Shown: piece after piece, positions 6,886 through 15,487 of the stretch
Layout: each line of letters starts with the position of its first letter
Numbering within the stretch: position 1 is the stretch's first letter
NCBI GenBank assembly: GCA_944390725.1
Contig: CALXQU010000015.1
Coordinates: 1 to 41,400 of the forward strand
Origin: an uncultured Spirochaetaceae bacterium
Lineage (GTDB): Bacteria; Spirochaetota; Spirochaetia; Sphaerochaetales; Sphaerochaetaceae
DNA length: 41,400 bases
Direction: 5' to 3'
The notes under the pieces: generated by a model
The model's database searches: none
The model's input: the letters and a program-made list of their open reading frames with translations, nothing else
Told to the model about the DNA's origin: nothing
Translations under genes and position numbers: made by a program

Positions 6886-9123
6886 TTACCTCGATGATAT
6901 TGTCTTCTCTGTCAGCTTCCCATCCCTGACGATGAGATTCATCAGGAAGAAGACTACGAGAACTATGGCGATGAGAACCGTGGAAAGCACCGATGCGAGG
7001 CCGAACCTCAGGTTCTCCGAGAAATTGAATATAAGCACGGTAAGATGGTTCCATCTCGCGCTTATGAGGAAGATGATTGCCGATACCGCTGTCATCGACC
7101 TGACGAACGTGTAGCTCATCGAGGTGATGAATGCAGGACGCACAAGCGGCATCACTATCGTCCTGAAGACGGTATTCACATCCGCTCCCAGGTCAGAGGC
7201 CGCTTCCTCTATTGCGGGATCTATCTGGTGCAGGGCGGCGATGCCGTTCTCCACGCCGACAGGAAGCTCCCTGATGACGTAGTTGATGACGATGATGGCG
7301 CCTGTGCCCACGAGCAGGATCGGCGGCTTGTTGAAGGCCAGGATGTAGCTGATGCCGATCAGCGTTCCCGGAATCGCATAGGGCGTCATGATGAGTATCT
7401 CAAGAAGCCTCTTGCCAGGGAACTTCTTCCTGACGATGAGCATGGCGGCGACCATGGCCAGCACTCCGGCTATCGGGGTGGCGATCGCTGCGAGGGTGAC
7501 GGTATCGCGGATGCTCGTCCAGCCCCTTGCAAGCGCCTCTCCCCAGTTGTCGAGCGTGAAGGAGTAGTCGATGCCCCAGTTGCGTACGAAGCAACCTGCC
7601 AGGATCGTGACGTAGAGGACGAGTATGAAGGCCATGATTGCCCAGCACACGGAGGCAAGGGCGAGCCTGACAGGCTTGTTCGTCAGGTCAGTCAGGGTAG
7701 TCGATGGCTTGCCGGTAACGGTGACATAGCTCTTCCTCGACACCCAGAAGCGCTGCACGAGGAACGCCGTCAGCGTCGGCAGCAGGAGCAGGAATGAGAG
7801 CGCCGAGCCGGAGCCGAGGTCGTTCCTGCCCGTGACGAGCATGTACGCCTCCGTCGACAGCACGCGGTAGTCGCCTGAGAGCAGGAGCGGATTGGCGAAG
7901 TCCGCAAGGCTGTTGGTGAATACGAGCAGCCATGCGGAGAGCACGCCAGGAAGCGCAAGCGGCAGAGTCACCGTCCTGAAGGCCTGCCATCTTGTCGCGG
8001 AGAGGTCAAGCGCAGCATCCTCGACTGTGGAGTCTATCTGCTTGAGCACGCCGGAAAGCGTCATGAAGGCGATGGGGAACATACCTATCGTCTCCACGAG
8101 CACAAGCCCTCCTAGCCCATATATCGAGGCATTGAGGTGGAGTATCTGCTTCGAGATGAGGCCATTGTTGCCGAAGAGCAGGATAATCGAGAGCGAGAGC
8201 GAGAACGGCGGAGAGATCACCGGCATCGTTGCCAGCGTCGTCATCAGCTTCTTCTGCCTGAACGATGTCCTCTCGATGAGGAAGGCGAACAGGAATCCGA
8301 TGACTGTCGAGAATGATGCCGTCAGCACGCCGAGCTTCAGCGAGCCCCAGAGGGCCACGAGATAGGTCGGCGAGAGGCAGCTCTTCCATATCGCGAAGGA
8401 GAAATGCCCTTCCTTTATGAATGACAGCCTGATGGCCTCGAAGATGGGGAAGGCGACGAACAGGCCCACGATGACGAAGAGCGCGAGGACGAGGAAGCCT
8501 GTCATCGGATCGCGGGTGAAGAGCAGGATGAAAGCGATGATGAGGAAGATGGCCGATGCTCCGATGAAGAGCGTCCTCATGAGGCTCTCATAGCCTGTGG
8601 CCGCGACTCCTGGCACCGTGATGATGATGGCACCCAGCACATAGGCGCCGCTTTCGTCTGCGGTGGGCAGGAAGTATATCTGGCTGGCTTCGGATGATGA
8701 TGCCGCATCATCCGGGTCGAGCGAATAGTCTACGGAATAGTCTGCCTCGAGCTTCATCGGCTCAAGGTAGTAGCAGCTATCCAGGGCGGAGATGAACTCA
8801 GGCAGCTCCCTGCTGTCCTGGAACATCGTGATTACGGCTTCCGAGCCGGCTGCGGGCTCGAAGTCGAATGTCTCCTCGCTGTATGCGAGATAGGCGGACC
8901 TTGCTCCGGGTATCATGTTCCGGACGCTGCCGGTCCAGGCTGAAAGCTCATCCTGGCTGAATCCCTCGTCATAAGTACGCGCGAAAAGACTGATCTCGTT
9001 GAAGTTGCGCTCATCGGCATATTCCCGGAAGGAGACCGAGAGCTGGTGGTAGATCCAGCCCATCGCCGCGAGGAAGAGCACGGCAATGGCTATGAACTGG
9101 ATAATCCTTCTTTTGGTGAACAT
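6886..9123 (-). CDS. fused two-domain ABC permease with extra N-terminal extracytoplasmic domain
   Basis: The 745-residue inner-membrane protein carries two permease units fused in one chain. Each has an EAA loop: VEDAALDLSATRWQAF in the first half and IEEAASDLGADVNTVF near the end. This is the FbpB/AfuB arrangement. Typical FbpB proteins are about 500-560 residues. The extra length here is a first membrane helix (about 8-24), an extracytoplasmic segment of about 160 residues (25-183) and a second helix (184-202) before the permease core. That segment is acidic and lacks a motif I recognise; a sensor or docking role is speculation. A weak SD (GGGGAT) precedes the ATG. Confidence 0.87.
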   Translation of the reverse strand: MFTKRRIIQFIAIAVLFLAAMGWIYHQLSVSFREYADERNFNEISLFARTYDEGFSQDELSAWTGSVRNMIPGARSAYLAYSEETFDFEPAAGSEAVITMFQDSRELPEFISALDSCYYLEPMKLEADYSVDYSLDPDDAASSSEASQIYFLPTADESGAYVLGAIIITVPGVAATGYESLMRTLFIGASAIFLIIAFILLFTRDPMTGFLVLALFVIVGLFVAFPIFEAIRLSFIKEGHFSFAIWKSCLSPTYLVALWGSLKLGVLTASFSTVIGFLFAFLIERTSFRQKKLMTTLATMPVISPPFSLSLSIILLFGNNGLISKQILHLNASIYGLGGLVLVETIGMFPIAFMTLSGVLKQIDSTVEDAALDLSATRWQAFRTVTLPLALPGVLSAWLLVFTNSLADFANPLLLSGDYRVLSTEAYMLVTGRNDLGSGSALSFLLLLPTLTAFLVQRFWVSRKSYVTVTGKPSTTLTDLTNKPVRLALASVCWAIMAFILVLYVTILAGCFVRNWGIDYSFTLDNWGEALARGWTSIRDTVTLAAIATPIAGVLAMVAAMLIVRKKFPGKRLLEILIMTPYAIPGTLIGISYILAFNKPPILLVGTGAIIVINYVIRELPVGVENGIAALHQIDPAIEEAASDLGADVNTVFRTIVMPLVRPAFITSMSYTFVRSMTAVSAIIFLISARWNHLTVLIFNFSENLRFGLASVLSTVLIAIVLVVFFLMNLIVRDGKLTEKTISSR

Positions 9124-9144
9124 CAGCTGTTATCCCCAGTATAA

Positions 9145-9169
9145 GGCCCGCCCTGGGAAAGGACGGGCC
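9145..9169 (-). other. intergenic hairpin between binding-protein and permease genes
   Basis: GGCCCGTCC/GGGCGGGCC pairs fully only on the minus-strand RNA, where the single irregular position is a G-U pair. It lies between the stop of the binding-protein gene and the permease start. There is no T-run. Such hairpins commonly protect the upstream mRNA so that binding protein is made in excess over permease. Confidence 0.55.
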
Positions 9170-9176
9170 ATCATCT

Positions 9177-10178
9177 TTATCTCTTGTTTCCGATCTCGTT
9201 TGTCCAGCGGTCCAGGAGGCGTGTCTTGTTGACGGGGTCGCCATCCCATGCGAAGTCCTGCTTGACGGTCTTGATCTGGTCGATCGAAAGGGCATCAGGA
9301 TGCTTCTCGGCGCCATTGGCTACGAGCACCACGTACCATTCGGTGAAGATCTTCTGCGCATCCTTGTCGGAAAGGATCCAGTCATAGAGCTTCTTGGCGT
9401 TGACCATGTCAGGGCCTCCGGCTACGAGCGACATGGAGGCGAGCTCGAATCCCGTACCCTCGGAAGGCGCATTGATCGAGATGTTGGCGCCTGCTGCCTT
9501 GAGCTTGACCTGGTCATGGGCATAGCCGATGGCGACAGGGATCTCTCCGGTGGCAACGCTCTTGCCAGGGGCCGATCCAGAGCGCGTGTACTGGTCGATG
9601 TTCTGGTCAAGCTTCGTCATGTAGTCCATCATCGCGTCTTCGCTGCCGAGGACATAGCACATCGTCGTGAGGACGTTGTATGCCGTACCGGATGAGTTCG
9701 GGTTCGCCATCCTGATATAGCCCTTGTATTCAGGCTTGAGCAGGTCTGCCCATGATGTCGGCGGCTCGATGCCGAGCTCTGCTGCCCTGTCGAGGTTCGT
9801 CACGAATGTGAGAGGGCCGACATAGAGTCCGATCCAGTAGTTCTCCGGATCCCTGAATTCCTCAGGCGTGTTCCTCGCATAGCGGCTGACATAAGGAGTC
9901 GTGAGCCCCTTTCCCTTCGCCGTTATGTGGTCAAGGCCGACGCCGCCGACCCAGATGGAAGCCTGAGGATTCGATTTCTCCGCCTCGAGCCTGGCGACTG
10001 CCTCGCCGCCGGAAAGCCTGACGAAATTGACATGTATGCCTGTCTCGGCCTCGAACTGCTCGAAGAGCTTCGCCGCGAGAGGCTCCTCAAGCGTGGTATA
10101 TGCGTTGACTGATTCAGCTGCGAATGCCGCAGCGGACAGAGCCAGAAGTACTGCCAGCATGGCAATGAGTTTCTTCAT
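9177..10178 (-). CDS. periplasmic substrate-binding protein, Afu/Fbp-like
   Basis: This 333-residue secreted binding protein is the first gene of the operon. The start at 10178 is preferred over an upstream in-frame codon because it has the SD AAAGGAGA and begins with a signal peptide (about 1-20, ending AFA-AES). The fold family is the ferric/thiamine/phosphonate cluster (SBP type 6-like). A ferric-binding tyrosine pair is not seen at the usual place. Instead it has His221-Asp222 (GYAHDQV) with Glu245 24 residues later. From memory, this spacing matches the residues reported for the hexose-phosphate-binding protein AfuA. A sugar-phosphate importer is therefore as likely as iron; the evidence is not decisive. 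Confidence 0.88.
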   Translation of the reverse strand: MKKLIAMLAVLLALSAAAFAAESVNAYTTLEEPLAAKLFEQFEAETGIHVNFVRLSGGEAVARLEAEKSNPQASIWVGGVGLDHITAKGKGLTTPYVSRYARNTPEEFRDPENYWIGLYVGPLTFVTNLDRAAELGIEPPTSWADLLKPEYKGYIRMANPNSSGTAYNVLTTMCYVLGSEDAMMDYMTKLDQNIDQYTRSGSAPGKSVATGEIPVAIGYAHDQVKLKAAGANISINAPSEGTGFELASMSLVAGGPDMVNAKKLYDWILSDKDAQKIFTEWYVVLVANGAEKHPDALSIDQIKTVKQDFAWDGDPVNKTRLLDRWTNEIGNKR

Positions 10179-10265
10179 AGCGTTTCTCCTTTTCCTAAAT
10201 GGTAGCATACGGCAGGCAGACGATGAACTGTAAAAAATACCAGCAAAGGGAGTATCATCAGTGTC

Positions 10266-11543
10266 ATGGATATGGATATCAGATACATCCTGCTGGCATT
10301 GGCCCTGCTGGCGCTTGTCGATGCCATCCTCCTGGTCGCCGTCCTCCTGAGGAGGAAGGATGGGAACAGGGAGGCGGACCTTTCCGGGATTGAGGCACGG
10401 CTTGATGAGATGAGCCGCTCGTATTCCTCGCAGATGGGGCTGTTCTTCCAGGAGAGCAGGGCATCCTCCGGGCGCATAGAGAAGGCCCAGAAGGAGAGCC
10501 TGCAGGAGATAGCCAATGTGCTGGATGCCATCCGCGATGACAACTTCAGGACCATGGACAGCGTCATAAAGGGCACGCAGGGGCTGGCCGATGAGGTCCG
10601 CCGCGGGATGGATAGGATCCGCGAGGAGAATTCCGCCCAGCTGGAGAGGATGCGTACGACGGTGGATGAGAAGCTGCAGTCGACGCTGGAGACGAGGATC
10701 TCCAAGTCCTTCGAGCAGGTGACGAAGAACCTTGAATCGCTTTATGCATCCATCGGCGAGATGAACAGGCTCTCCTCCGATATATCCTCCCTTTCCAGGA
10801 TGTTCTCCAACGTGAAGTCACGCGGCATCTGGGGAGAGGTGCAGGCAGAGAGCATCATCTCTGATATCATGGCGCCATCGCAGTATGTGCGCAATTACTC
10901 GCCTAAGGGCGGTAGCGGGGTGGTAGAGTTCGCTGTCAGGCTCCCCGGCAGGGATGATGGCAGCGAGGTCTTCCTTCCTATTGATTCCAAGTTCCCGCGC
11001 GAGGGCTTCCTCCGTTATTCCGATGCCATCGATGCCGATGACGATGATGCGGCGCGTTCCGCGGTGAAGGAGCTGAGGCTGCGCGTGCTGCAGGAGGCCC
11101 GGGATATCAGGGATAAGTACATCGCGCCTCCCGAGACGACTGACTTCGCCATCCTCTTCGTGCCGACCGAGAGCCTCTATGCCGAGCTGCTGAGGATCGA
11201 TGGCTTTGCCGAGGAGCTGCAGAGCCGGTACAGGGTGGTGCTGACTGGACCGACGAACTTCTCGGCCCTGCTCAATTCCCTGCAGCTGGGGTTCCGTACG
11301 CTGCAGGTGGAGAAGAACACCAGGAAGGTATGGGAGCTCTTCAGGGACCTCAAGCTCCAGTTCCATCGCTTCGGGGAGGACCTTGAGAAGACCCAGGCCG
11401 CTATGGACAGGGCCCAGGACAGGCTCGGCAATGCCGTGAAGCGCAGCAGCATCATCACGGGCAGGCTCGGCAAGATAGAGCTGCCCGACGCCGGGGTCCC
11501 TCATGGCGAGGAAGAGGGAGAAGGAAGCGAGATAACCGAATAA
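10266..11543 (+). CDS. rmuC: RmuC-family DNA recombination protein
   Basis: RmuC proteins limit DNA inversions and recombination at repeats and are thought to be nucleases or nuclease-associated. The 425 residues start with a membrane helix (about 4-26), continue as a long coiled coil (about 35-190) and end with the RmuC domain (segments RGIWGEVQAE, PIDSKFPREGF, FVPTESLYAELL and LTGPTNFSALLNSLQLGF). The start is uncertain by two codons because two ATGs lie at 10266 and 10272. A -10-like TATCAT ends 7 nt before 10266 and no SD is seen, so the mRNA may be leaderless. It diverges from the ABC operon. Its stop codon lies inside the first ARG-box-like site of argF. Confidence 0.9.
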   Translation: MDMDIRYILLALALLALVDAILLVAVLLRRKDGNREADLSGIEARLDEMSRSYSSQMGLFFQESRASSGRIEKAQKESLQEIANVLDAIRDDNFRTMDSVIKGTQGLADEVRRGMDRIREENSAQLERMRTTVDEKLQSTLETRISKSFEQVTKNLESLYASIGEMNRLSSDISSLSRMFSNVKSRGIWGEVQAESIISDIMAPSQYVRNYSPKGGSGVVEFAVRLPGRDDGSEVFLPIDSKFPREGFLRYSDAIDADDDDAARSAVKELRLRVLQEARDIRDKYIAPPETTDFAILFVPTESLYAELLRIDGFAEELQSRYRVVLTGPTNFSALLNSLQLGFRTLQVEKNTRKVWELFRDLKLQFHRFGEDLEKTQAAMDRAQDRLGNAVKRSSIITGRLGKIELPDAGVPHGEEEGEGSEITE

Positions 11544-11550
11544 TTATGCA
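11537..11550 (+). promoter_or_regulatory. ARG-box-like site 1 upstream of argF
   Basis: CGAATAATTATGCA matches the 14-bp ArgR/AhrC core TGMATWWWWATKCA at 13 positions. It overlaps the rmuC stop codon and lies about 57 nt upstream of the predicted argF start of transcription. Confidence 0.5.
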
Positions 11551-11565
11551 TAATAGCCGATGATA

Positions 11566-11594
11566 TTGACAATTTATGCATATTTATTTAGAAA
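11566..11594 (+). promoter_or_regulatory. argF promoter with ARG-box-like site 2
   Basis: A perfect -35 TTGACA (11566-11571) is followed by a 17-nt spacer and the -10-like TAGAAA (11589-11594). Within the spacer and overlapping the -10 is TGCATATTTATTTA (11577-11590), which matches the ArgR core at 13 of 14 positions. A bound arginine repressor would block RNA polymerase here. Transcription would start near 11601, just before the SD AGGAG. Confidence 0.55.
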
Positions 11595-11614
11595 GTCCTG
11601 TATAGGAGTTGCAT

Positions 11615-12619
11615 ATGACACTTAAGGGAAGAAGCTTTCTCACGCTGAAGGATTACTCGAAGGACGAGATCCTCTATCTTATATCGCTTGCATCGCAGCT
11701 TAAGGCCAAGAAGAAAGGCGGCAGCTGTCCAGATAACCTGAAGGGGAGGCTCCTGGAAGGGAAGAATATCGTACTCCTCTTCGACAAGACAAGCACGAGG
11801 ACGCGCTGCTCATTCGAGGTGGCTGCATTCGATGAGGGCGCCGGAGTCACGTTCCTCACGAACTCGCAGATGGGGAAGAAGGAATCCCTTGAGGATACGG
11901 CGAAGGTGCTTGGCAGGCTTTATGACGGCATTGAATACAGGGGCTTTGCCCATAAGGTCGTCGAGGATCTCGCGCTCTATTCCGGCGTGCCTGTCTGGAA
12001 TGGGCTCACGGATGACGACCATCCTACGCAGGTCCTGGCTGATTTCCTCACGGCCCAGGAGCATCTTGGCAAGCCGCTTGATGAGATGAAGCTGGCCTAT
12101 GTGGGCGACGGCAGGAACAACGTGGCCAATGCGCTGATGATCGGGGCCGCGAAAGTGGGCATGGACTATGCCGTGGCGACTCCTGCATCGCTCCTTCCGT
12201 CCGAGGAGCTTGTCGCCGAGTGCAGGGCATGGGCAGATGCCAATGGATCTTCCATCGATATCGTCCAGGATCCTGCCGAGGCCGTCAAAGGCGCTGATAT
12301 CATCTATACGGATATCTGGTGCTCGATGGGCGAGGAGGACAAGATGGCGGAGAGGATCTCCCTGCTCAAGCCGTATCAGGTGACGATGGACCTGCTTAAG
12401 TCGACAGGGAAGAAGACCATCTTCGAGCATTGCCTGCCATCATTCCACGACCTCAACACGACTATTGCGCAGAGCGTGAAGGAGAAGTTCGGCCTGGATG
12501 AGATGGAAGTCACCGATGAGGTCTTCCGCTCAGAGGCGTCCGTCGTCTTCGATGAGGCCGAGAACAGGATGCATACGATCAAGGCCGTCATGGTCGCGAC
12601 GATGTCAGATAGGATCTGA
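11615..12619 (+). CDS. argF: ornithine carbamoyltransferase
   Basis: This enzyme joins carbamoyl phosphate and ornithine to citrulline in arginine synthesis, or runs in reverse in the arginine deiminase pathway. It has 334 residues, the usual length. The carbamoyl-phosphate motif STRTR is at 60-64, HPTQ at 136-139, the ornithine-side motif SMGEE at about 237-241 and the active-site HCLP at 272-275. The ATG at 11615 is chosen over a TTG two codons earlier because of SD spacing (AGGAG). No other arg or arc gene is next to it. The ARG-box-like sites suggest arginine repression, which fits the biosynthetic role, but this is inference. Confidence 0.95.
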   Translation: MTLKGRSFLTLKDYSKDEILYLISLASQLKAKKKGGSCPDNLKGRLLEGKNIVLLFDKTSTRTRCSFEVAAFDEGAGVTFLTNSQMGKKESLEDTAKVLGRLYDGIEYRGFAHKVVEDLALYSGVPVWNGLTDDDHPTQVLADFLTAQEHLGKPLDEMKLAYVGDGRNNVANALMIGAAKVGMDYAVATPASLLPSEELVAECRAWADANGSSIDIVQDPAEAVKGADIIYTDIWCSMGEEDKMAERISLLKPYQVTMDLLKSTGKKTIFEHCLPSFHDLNTTIAQSVKEKFGLDEMEVTDEVFRSEASVVFDEAENRMHTIKAVMVATMSDRI

Positions 12620-12650
12620 CGGGAACCTGATTCCCTTATCGGCCTGCTCG

Positions 12651-12677
12651 TGCTAATCTCAGTGCCAAAGGACTGAG
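12651..12677 (+). promoter_or_regulatory. MATE gene promoter with palindromic operator candidate
   Basis: The extended -10 is TGCTAATCT (12651-12659). Overlapping it and the start of transcription is the inverted repeat CTCAGT...ACTGAG (12658-12663 and 12672-12677) with inner CC/GG. Because transcription would begin inside it, it acts as DNA and not as a full RNA hairpin, so an operator is plausible. Its right half covers the SD AAGGA. Confidence 0.4.
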
Positions 12678-12679
12678 CA

Positions 12680-14071
12680 ATGGCCTCGAGAAGCTATGAA
12701 ATCGATATGTGCCGGGGACCTCTCCTCGGCAAGATACTGCGGTTCTCATTCCCGCTGATGCTTTCATCGATTCTCCAGCTGCTTTTCAATGCAGCTGATG
12801 TGATTACCGTGGGGCAGTTCGCCGGCAAGGAAGCCATGGCTGCCGTCGGTTCAACTGCCTCGCTCTACAATCTGATCATCAATGTCTTCGTCGGGCTTGC
12901 GACAGGCAGCAGCGTGCTGATGGCACGCTTCTATGGCTCCCGGGATGAGCGGAACTGCCAGGAGATCGTCCATACATCGGTCCTCCTCGCAATCATCTGC
13001 GGCATCGCCCTGATCTTCATCGGGATCATCGTCTCGCCGGTTGTCCTCTCGCTGATGGGTACCCCTGATGATGTGCTCTCGCATGCTGTCCTGTATATGA
13101 GGATAATCTTCATCGGCATGCCTGTGCTGATGCTCTATAACTTCGGGGCCGGCATACTCCGCGCTGTCGGCGATACGAAGAGGCCGCTTATCTACCTCAC
13201 GTTCGCGGGAATCCTGAATGTCATCCTCAACCTCACCCTCGTAATCGTCTTCGATATGGGCGTCGCTGGCGTCGCTATCGGCACGATAGCATCGCAGGCT
13301 GTCTCCGCGGTCCTCATACTGCGGTGCCTGATCCGCAGCGAAGGACTGTACCATCTTGGCCTGGGGAAGCTGCGGATTTCCAGGGACAAGCTCGTGCTGA
13401 TTGTCAAGGTCGGCCTTCCCGCCGGCATACAGGGTGCGCTCTTCTCCGTCTCGAATGTGATCCTGCAGGCATCTATCAATACATTCGGCTCGACGGCGAT
13501 GGCGGGAAGCGCGGCTTCGCAGAATATCGAGAACTTCGTCTACGTCTCGATGAATGCGCTTTACCAGGCATGCATAAGCTTCACCAGCCAGAACTTCGGC
13601 GCAGGCGAGAAGAAGAGGGTGCTGCGCGTCCTCTGGCTCTGCCTTGCCACCGTAGTGGCCGTAGGCGTGATTGCAGGAGGGCTGGCAACCATCTTCGGGC
13701 ACCAGCTCCTTTCCATCTATTCAGGAGAAGAGGACGTAATCGTCTTCGGCTATGAGCGCCTTGTCATCGTCTGCCTGCCGTACTTCCTCTGCGGCATGAT
13801 GGATGTCGCCTGCGGTGCCCTGAGGGGGATAGGCCTTTCCATCATCCCCACGCTCGTGTCGCTTGCGGGCGCATGCGGCCTGAGGATCGTATGGGTATGC
13901 ACCGTCTTCCAGCTGGACAGGACCATCTTCACGCTCTATATGTCGTATCCTGTCTCCTGGACAGTCACGTTCATTGCCCATATTGCCTGCTTCGTGCACT
14001 TCTACAGGCGATGGGCGAACGGGGATACGATGCACCGCAGGCACAGGCGGGTTGCTGAGCTGGCACACTGA
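12680..14071 (+). CDS. MATE-family multidrug/cation antiporter
   Basis: This 463-residue inner-membrane protein has about 12 hydrophobic helices in two repeated halves, typical of MATE exporters (DinF/NorM-like) that exchange drugs or metabolites for Na+ or H+. Supporting segments are PLLGKILRFSFPLMLSSILQ near the N terminus, AVGSTASLYNLI, and the PAGIQGALFSVSNV start of the second half. The substrate cannot be told. It has its own promoter with a palindrome. The next gene's -10 begins 10 nt after its stop. Confidence 0.92.
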   Translation: MASRSYEIDMCRGPLLGKILRFSFPLMLSSILQLLFNAADVITVGQFAGKEAMAAVGSTASLYNLIINVFVGLATGSSVLMARFYGSRDERNCQEIVHTSVLLAIICGIALIFIGIIVSPVVLSLMGTPDDVLSHAVLYMRIIFIGMPVLMLYNFGAGILRAVGDTKRPLIYLTFAGILNVILNLTLVIVFDMGVAGVAIGTIASQAVSAVLILRCLIRSEGLYHLGLGKLRISRDKLVLIVKVGLPAGIQGALFSVSNVILQASINTFGSTAMAGSAASQNIENFVYVSMNALYQACISFTSQNFGAGEKKRVLRVLWLCLATVVAVGVIAGGLATIFGHQLLSIYSGEEDVIVFGYERLVIVCLPYFLCGMMDVACGALRGIGLSIIPTLVSLAGACGLRIVWVCTVFQLDRTIFTLYMSYPVSWTVTFIAHIACFVHFYRRWANGDTMHRRHRRVAELAH

Positions 14072-14077
14072 GCATGG

Positions 14078-14086
14078 TGCTATAAT
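14078..14086 (+). promoter_or_regulatory. extended -10 promoter directly before a start codon
   Basis: TGCTATAAT is a perfect extended -10. It ends 6 nt before the ATG at 14093, so RNA would start at the start codon. There is no SD. It is one of the clearest leaderless candidates in the window. Confidence 0.65.
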
Positions 14087-14092
14087 CCCCAT

Positions 14093-14716
14093 ATGATCAT
14101 TACATGGATAGGGCATTCATGCTTCAGGTTGGAAAGCAATGGTTATGTGGTGGTTATCGATCCATATGCTGATGGGTATGTCGATGGGCTTGGGAACGTA
14201 CGGGAAGAGGCTTCCGCCGTATTCTGCAGCCATGGGCATGGGGACCATGGATTCAGGGAAGGCGTGAGGATCGTTCCTTCTTCAGCTGTACCGTTTTCCG
14301 TTGATTGCATCGATACGTATCACGATGATGCAGGAGGGGCGCTGAGAGGGCCGGACAGGATCCATATACTGGATGATGGAAGCTGCCGTATCGCGCATCT
14401 TGGCGACCTCGGCTGCCGGCCTGATGGAATCGATAGGCTCTATGGCCTAGATGTCCTGCTGGTTCCGGTGGGAGGCCATTACACGATTGATGGCAAGGAG
14501 GCCGCAGCGCTTGTGAAGGAGCTGAAGCCACGCATCGCGATACCTGTGCATTACAGGAGCGATAATCCCCGTTTCGGCTTTGATGTGCTAAGCACTGCCG
14601 ATGATTTCCTCTCCTGCTTCGGGGACATCGAGTATGCAGGGACATCATCAATCGATACTGCAGATAGCCATAAGGGAATCGTGGTACTGGTGCCGCGGAA
14701 CCTCATCCCAGCCTGA
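14093..14716 (+). CDS. metallo-beta-lactamase-fold metal-dependent hydrolase
   Basis: The 207-residue protein is of the UlaG/UPF0173-like branch. The N-terminal ITWIGHSCFRLE is typical of this group. The metal motif HxHxDH is HGHGDH at 47-52, followed by HLGDLG in the middle and PVHYRS near the C terminus (further ligands). The family contains lactonases and phosphodiesterases, and the substrate is unknown. The gene is probably leaderless. Its last 14 bp overlap the end of the converging membrane-protein gene, so there is no separate terminator. Confidence 0.85.
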   Translation: MIITWIGHSCFRLESNGYVVVIDPYADGYVDGLGNVREEASAVFCSHGHGDHGFREGVRIVPSSAVPFSVDCIDTYHDDAGGALRGPDRIHILDDGSCRIAHLGDLGCRPDGIDRLYGLDVLLVPVGGHYTIDGKEAAALVKELKPRIAIPVHYRSDNPRFGFDVLSTADDFLSCFGDIEYAGTSSIDTADSHKGIVVLVPRNLIPA

Positions 14717-15467
14717 CAGTCTTCCGGTTTATCTCCCCGATCCGCTCTTTCAACGAAAGGGCGGGGTTCCGTCTTGAGAAGTCCTCATTGAATCTGGACG
14801 TGATTGCGATGGAGATGAGATAGGCGTATGGCATGCCGAGGTTCGTTTCCAGCAGCGAGTTGACGACCAGCGTCTTCATCGCGGAGGCAAGGTCCATTCC
14901 CGCGCTTCTGATTCCGCCCAGGAGAAGGCCTGCTTCCCAGCCGAACTGCACCAATATGCCGATGACCAGCATCCAGAGGATATCGATACGATATCTCCTG
15001 TCGCCCTGCCGTAGATTATAGATGATGGCGCCAAGGTAGCCTGCGAGGAGGATCAGGGCCATGTAGCCATGGTATGCGCCGGTCGTGCGCTGTATCACGA
15101 TCGATGGTTCCGAGGACGAGGCGAGGAGAGGGCAGACGAACCACCAGAGCAGGATCAGCAGGGACCATTCGAAGAGGTTCTCGTCCTTTTCCAGCCAGAG
15201 CCATATCCAGACGAAGTTCGTGAAGCCATAGCTCATCGACATCCAGAGCAGTGTCCAGAAGAGGCTGCCTTCCTCGATTGACCTTGTCCCCAGCAGGAGA
15301 TGGAATATGCCGAAGTCGACCGCCATGTAGACGATTCCCATGATGATTCCGACAGTGGCGGTGATGTACTTCCTTTTCCAGATCAGGAGCATGAGGAAGA
15401 ATATCAGGAATGCTGTATCGAACAGGATGTACGTCGGGCTGAAAGCCCTTCTTGCTATGATTTCCAT
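14703..15467 (-). CDS. uncharacterised multi-pass membrane protein
   Basis: The 254-residue protein has about seven hydrophobic segments (roughly 14-30, 35-55, 68-88, 100-116, 135-152, 164-186 and 205-225) rich in Trp and aromatic residues, and a basic cytoplasmic-looking tail. I do not recognise the family. It starts 20 nt after the stop of the DUF4143 ATPase on the same strand, so it may be co-transcribed. However, a -10-like TAGAAT also lies exactly 6 nt before its ATG without an SD, which would make it leaderless. Its 3' end overlaps the hydrolase gene by 14 bp. Confidence 0.75.
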   Translation of the reverse strand: MEIIARRAFSPTYILFDTAFLIFFLMLLIWKRKYITATVGIIMGIVYMAVDFGIFHLLLGTRSIEEGSLFWTLLWMSMSYGFTNFVWIWLWLEKDENLFEWSLLILLWWFVCPLLASSSEPSIVIQRTTGAYHGYMALILLAGYLGAIIYNLRQGDRRYRIDILWMLVIGILVQFGWEAGLLLGGIRSAGMDLASAMKTLVVNSLLETNLGMPYAYLISIAITSRFNEDFSRRNPALSLKERIGEINRKTVRLG

Positions 15468-15487
15468 GGATATATTCTACATCGCCT

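Noticed and set aside
5781..10178. Firm call of an iron(III) transporter (fbpABC)
   Set aside because: The family fits, but the ferric tyrosine pair is not evident and Afu-like residues are. The substrate is left open.
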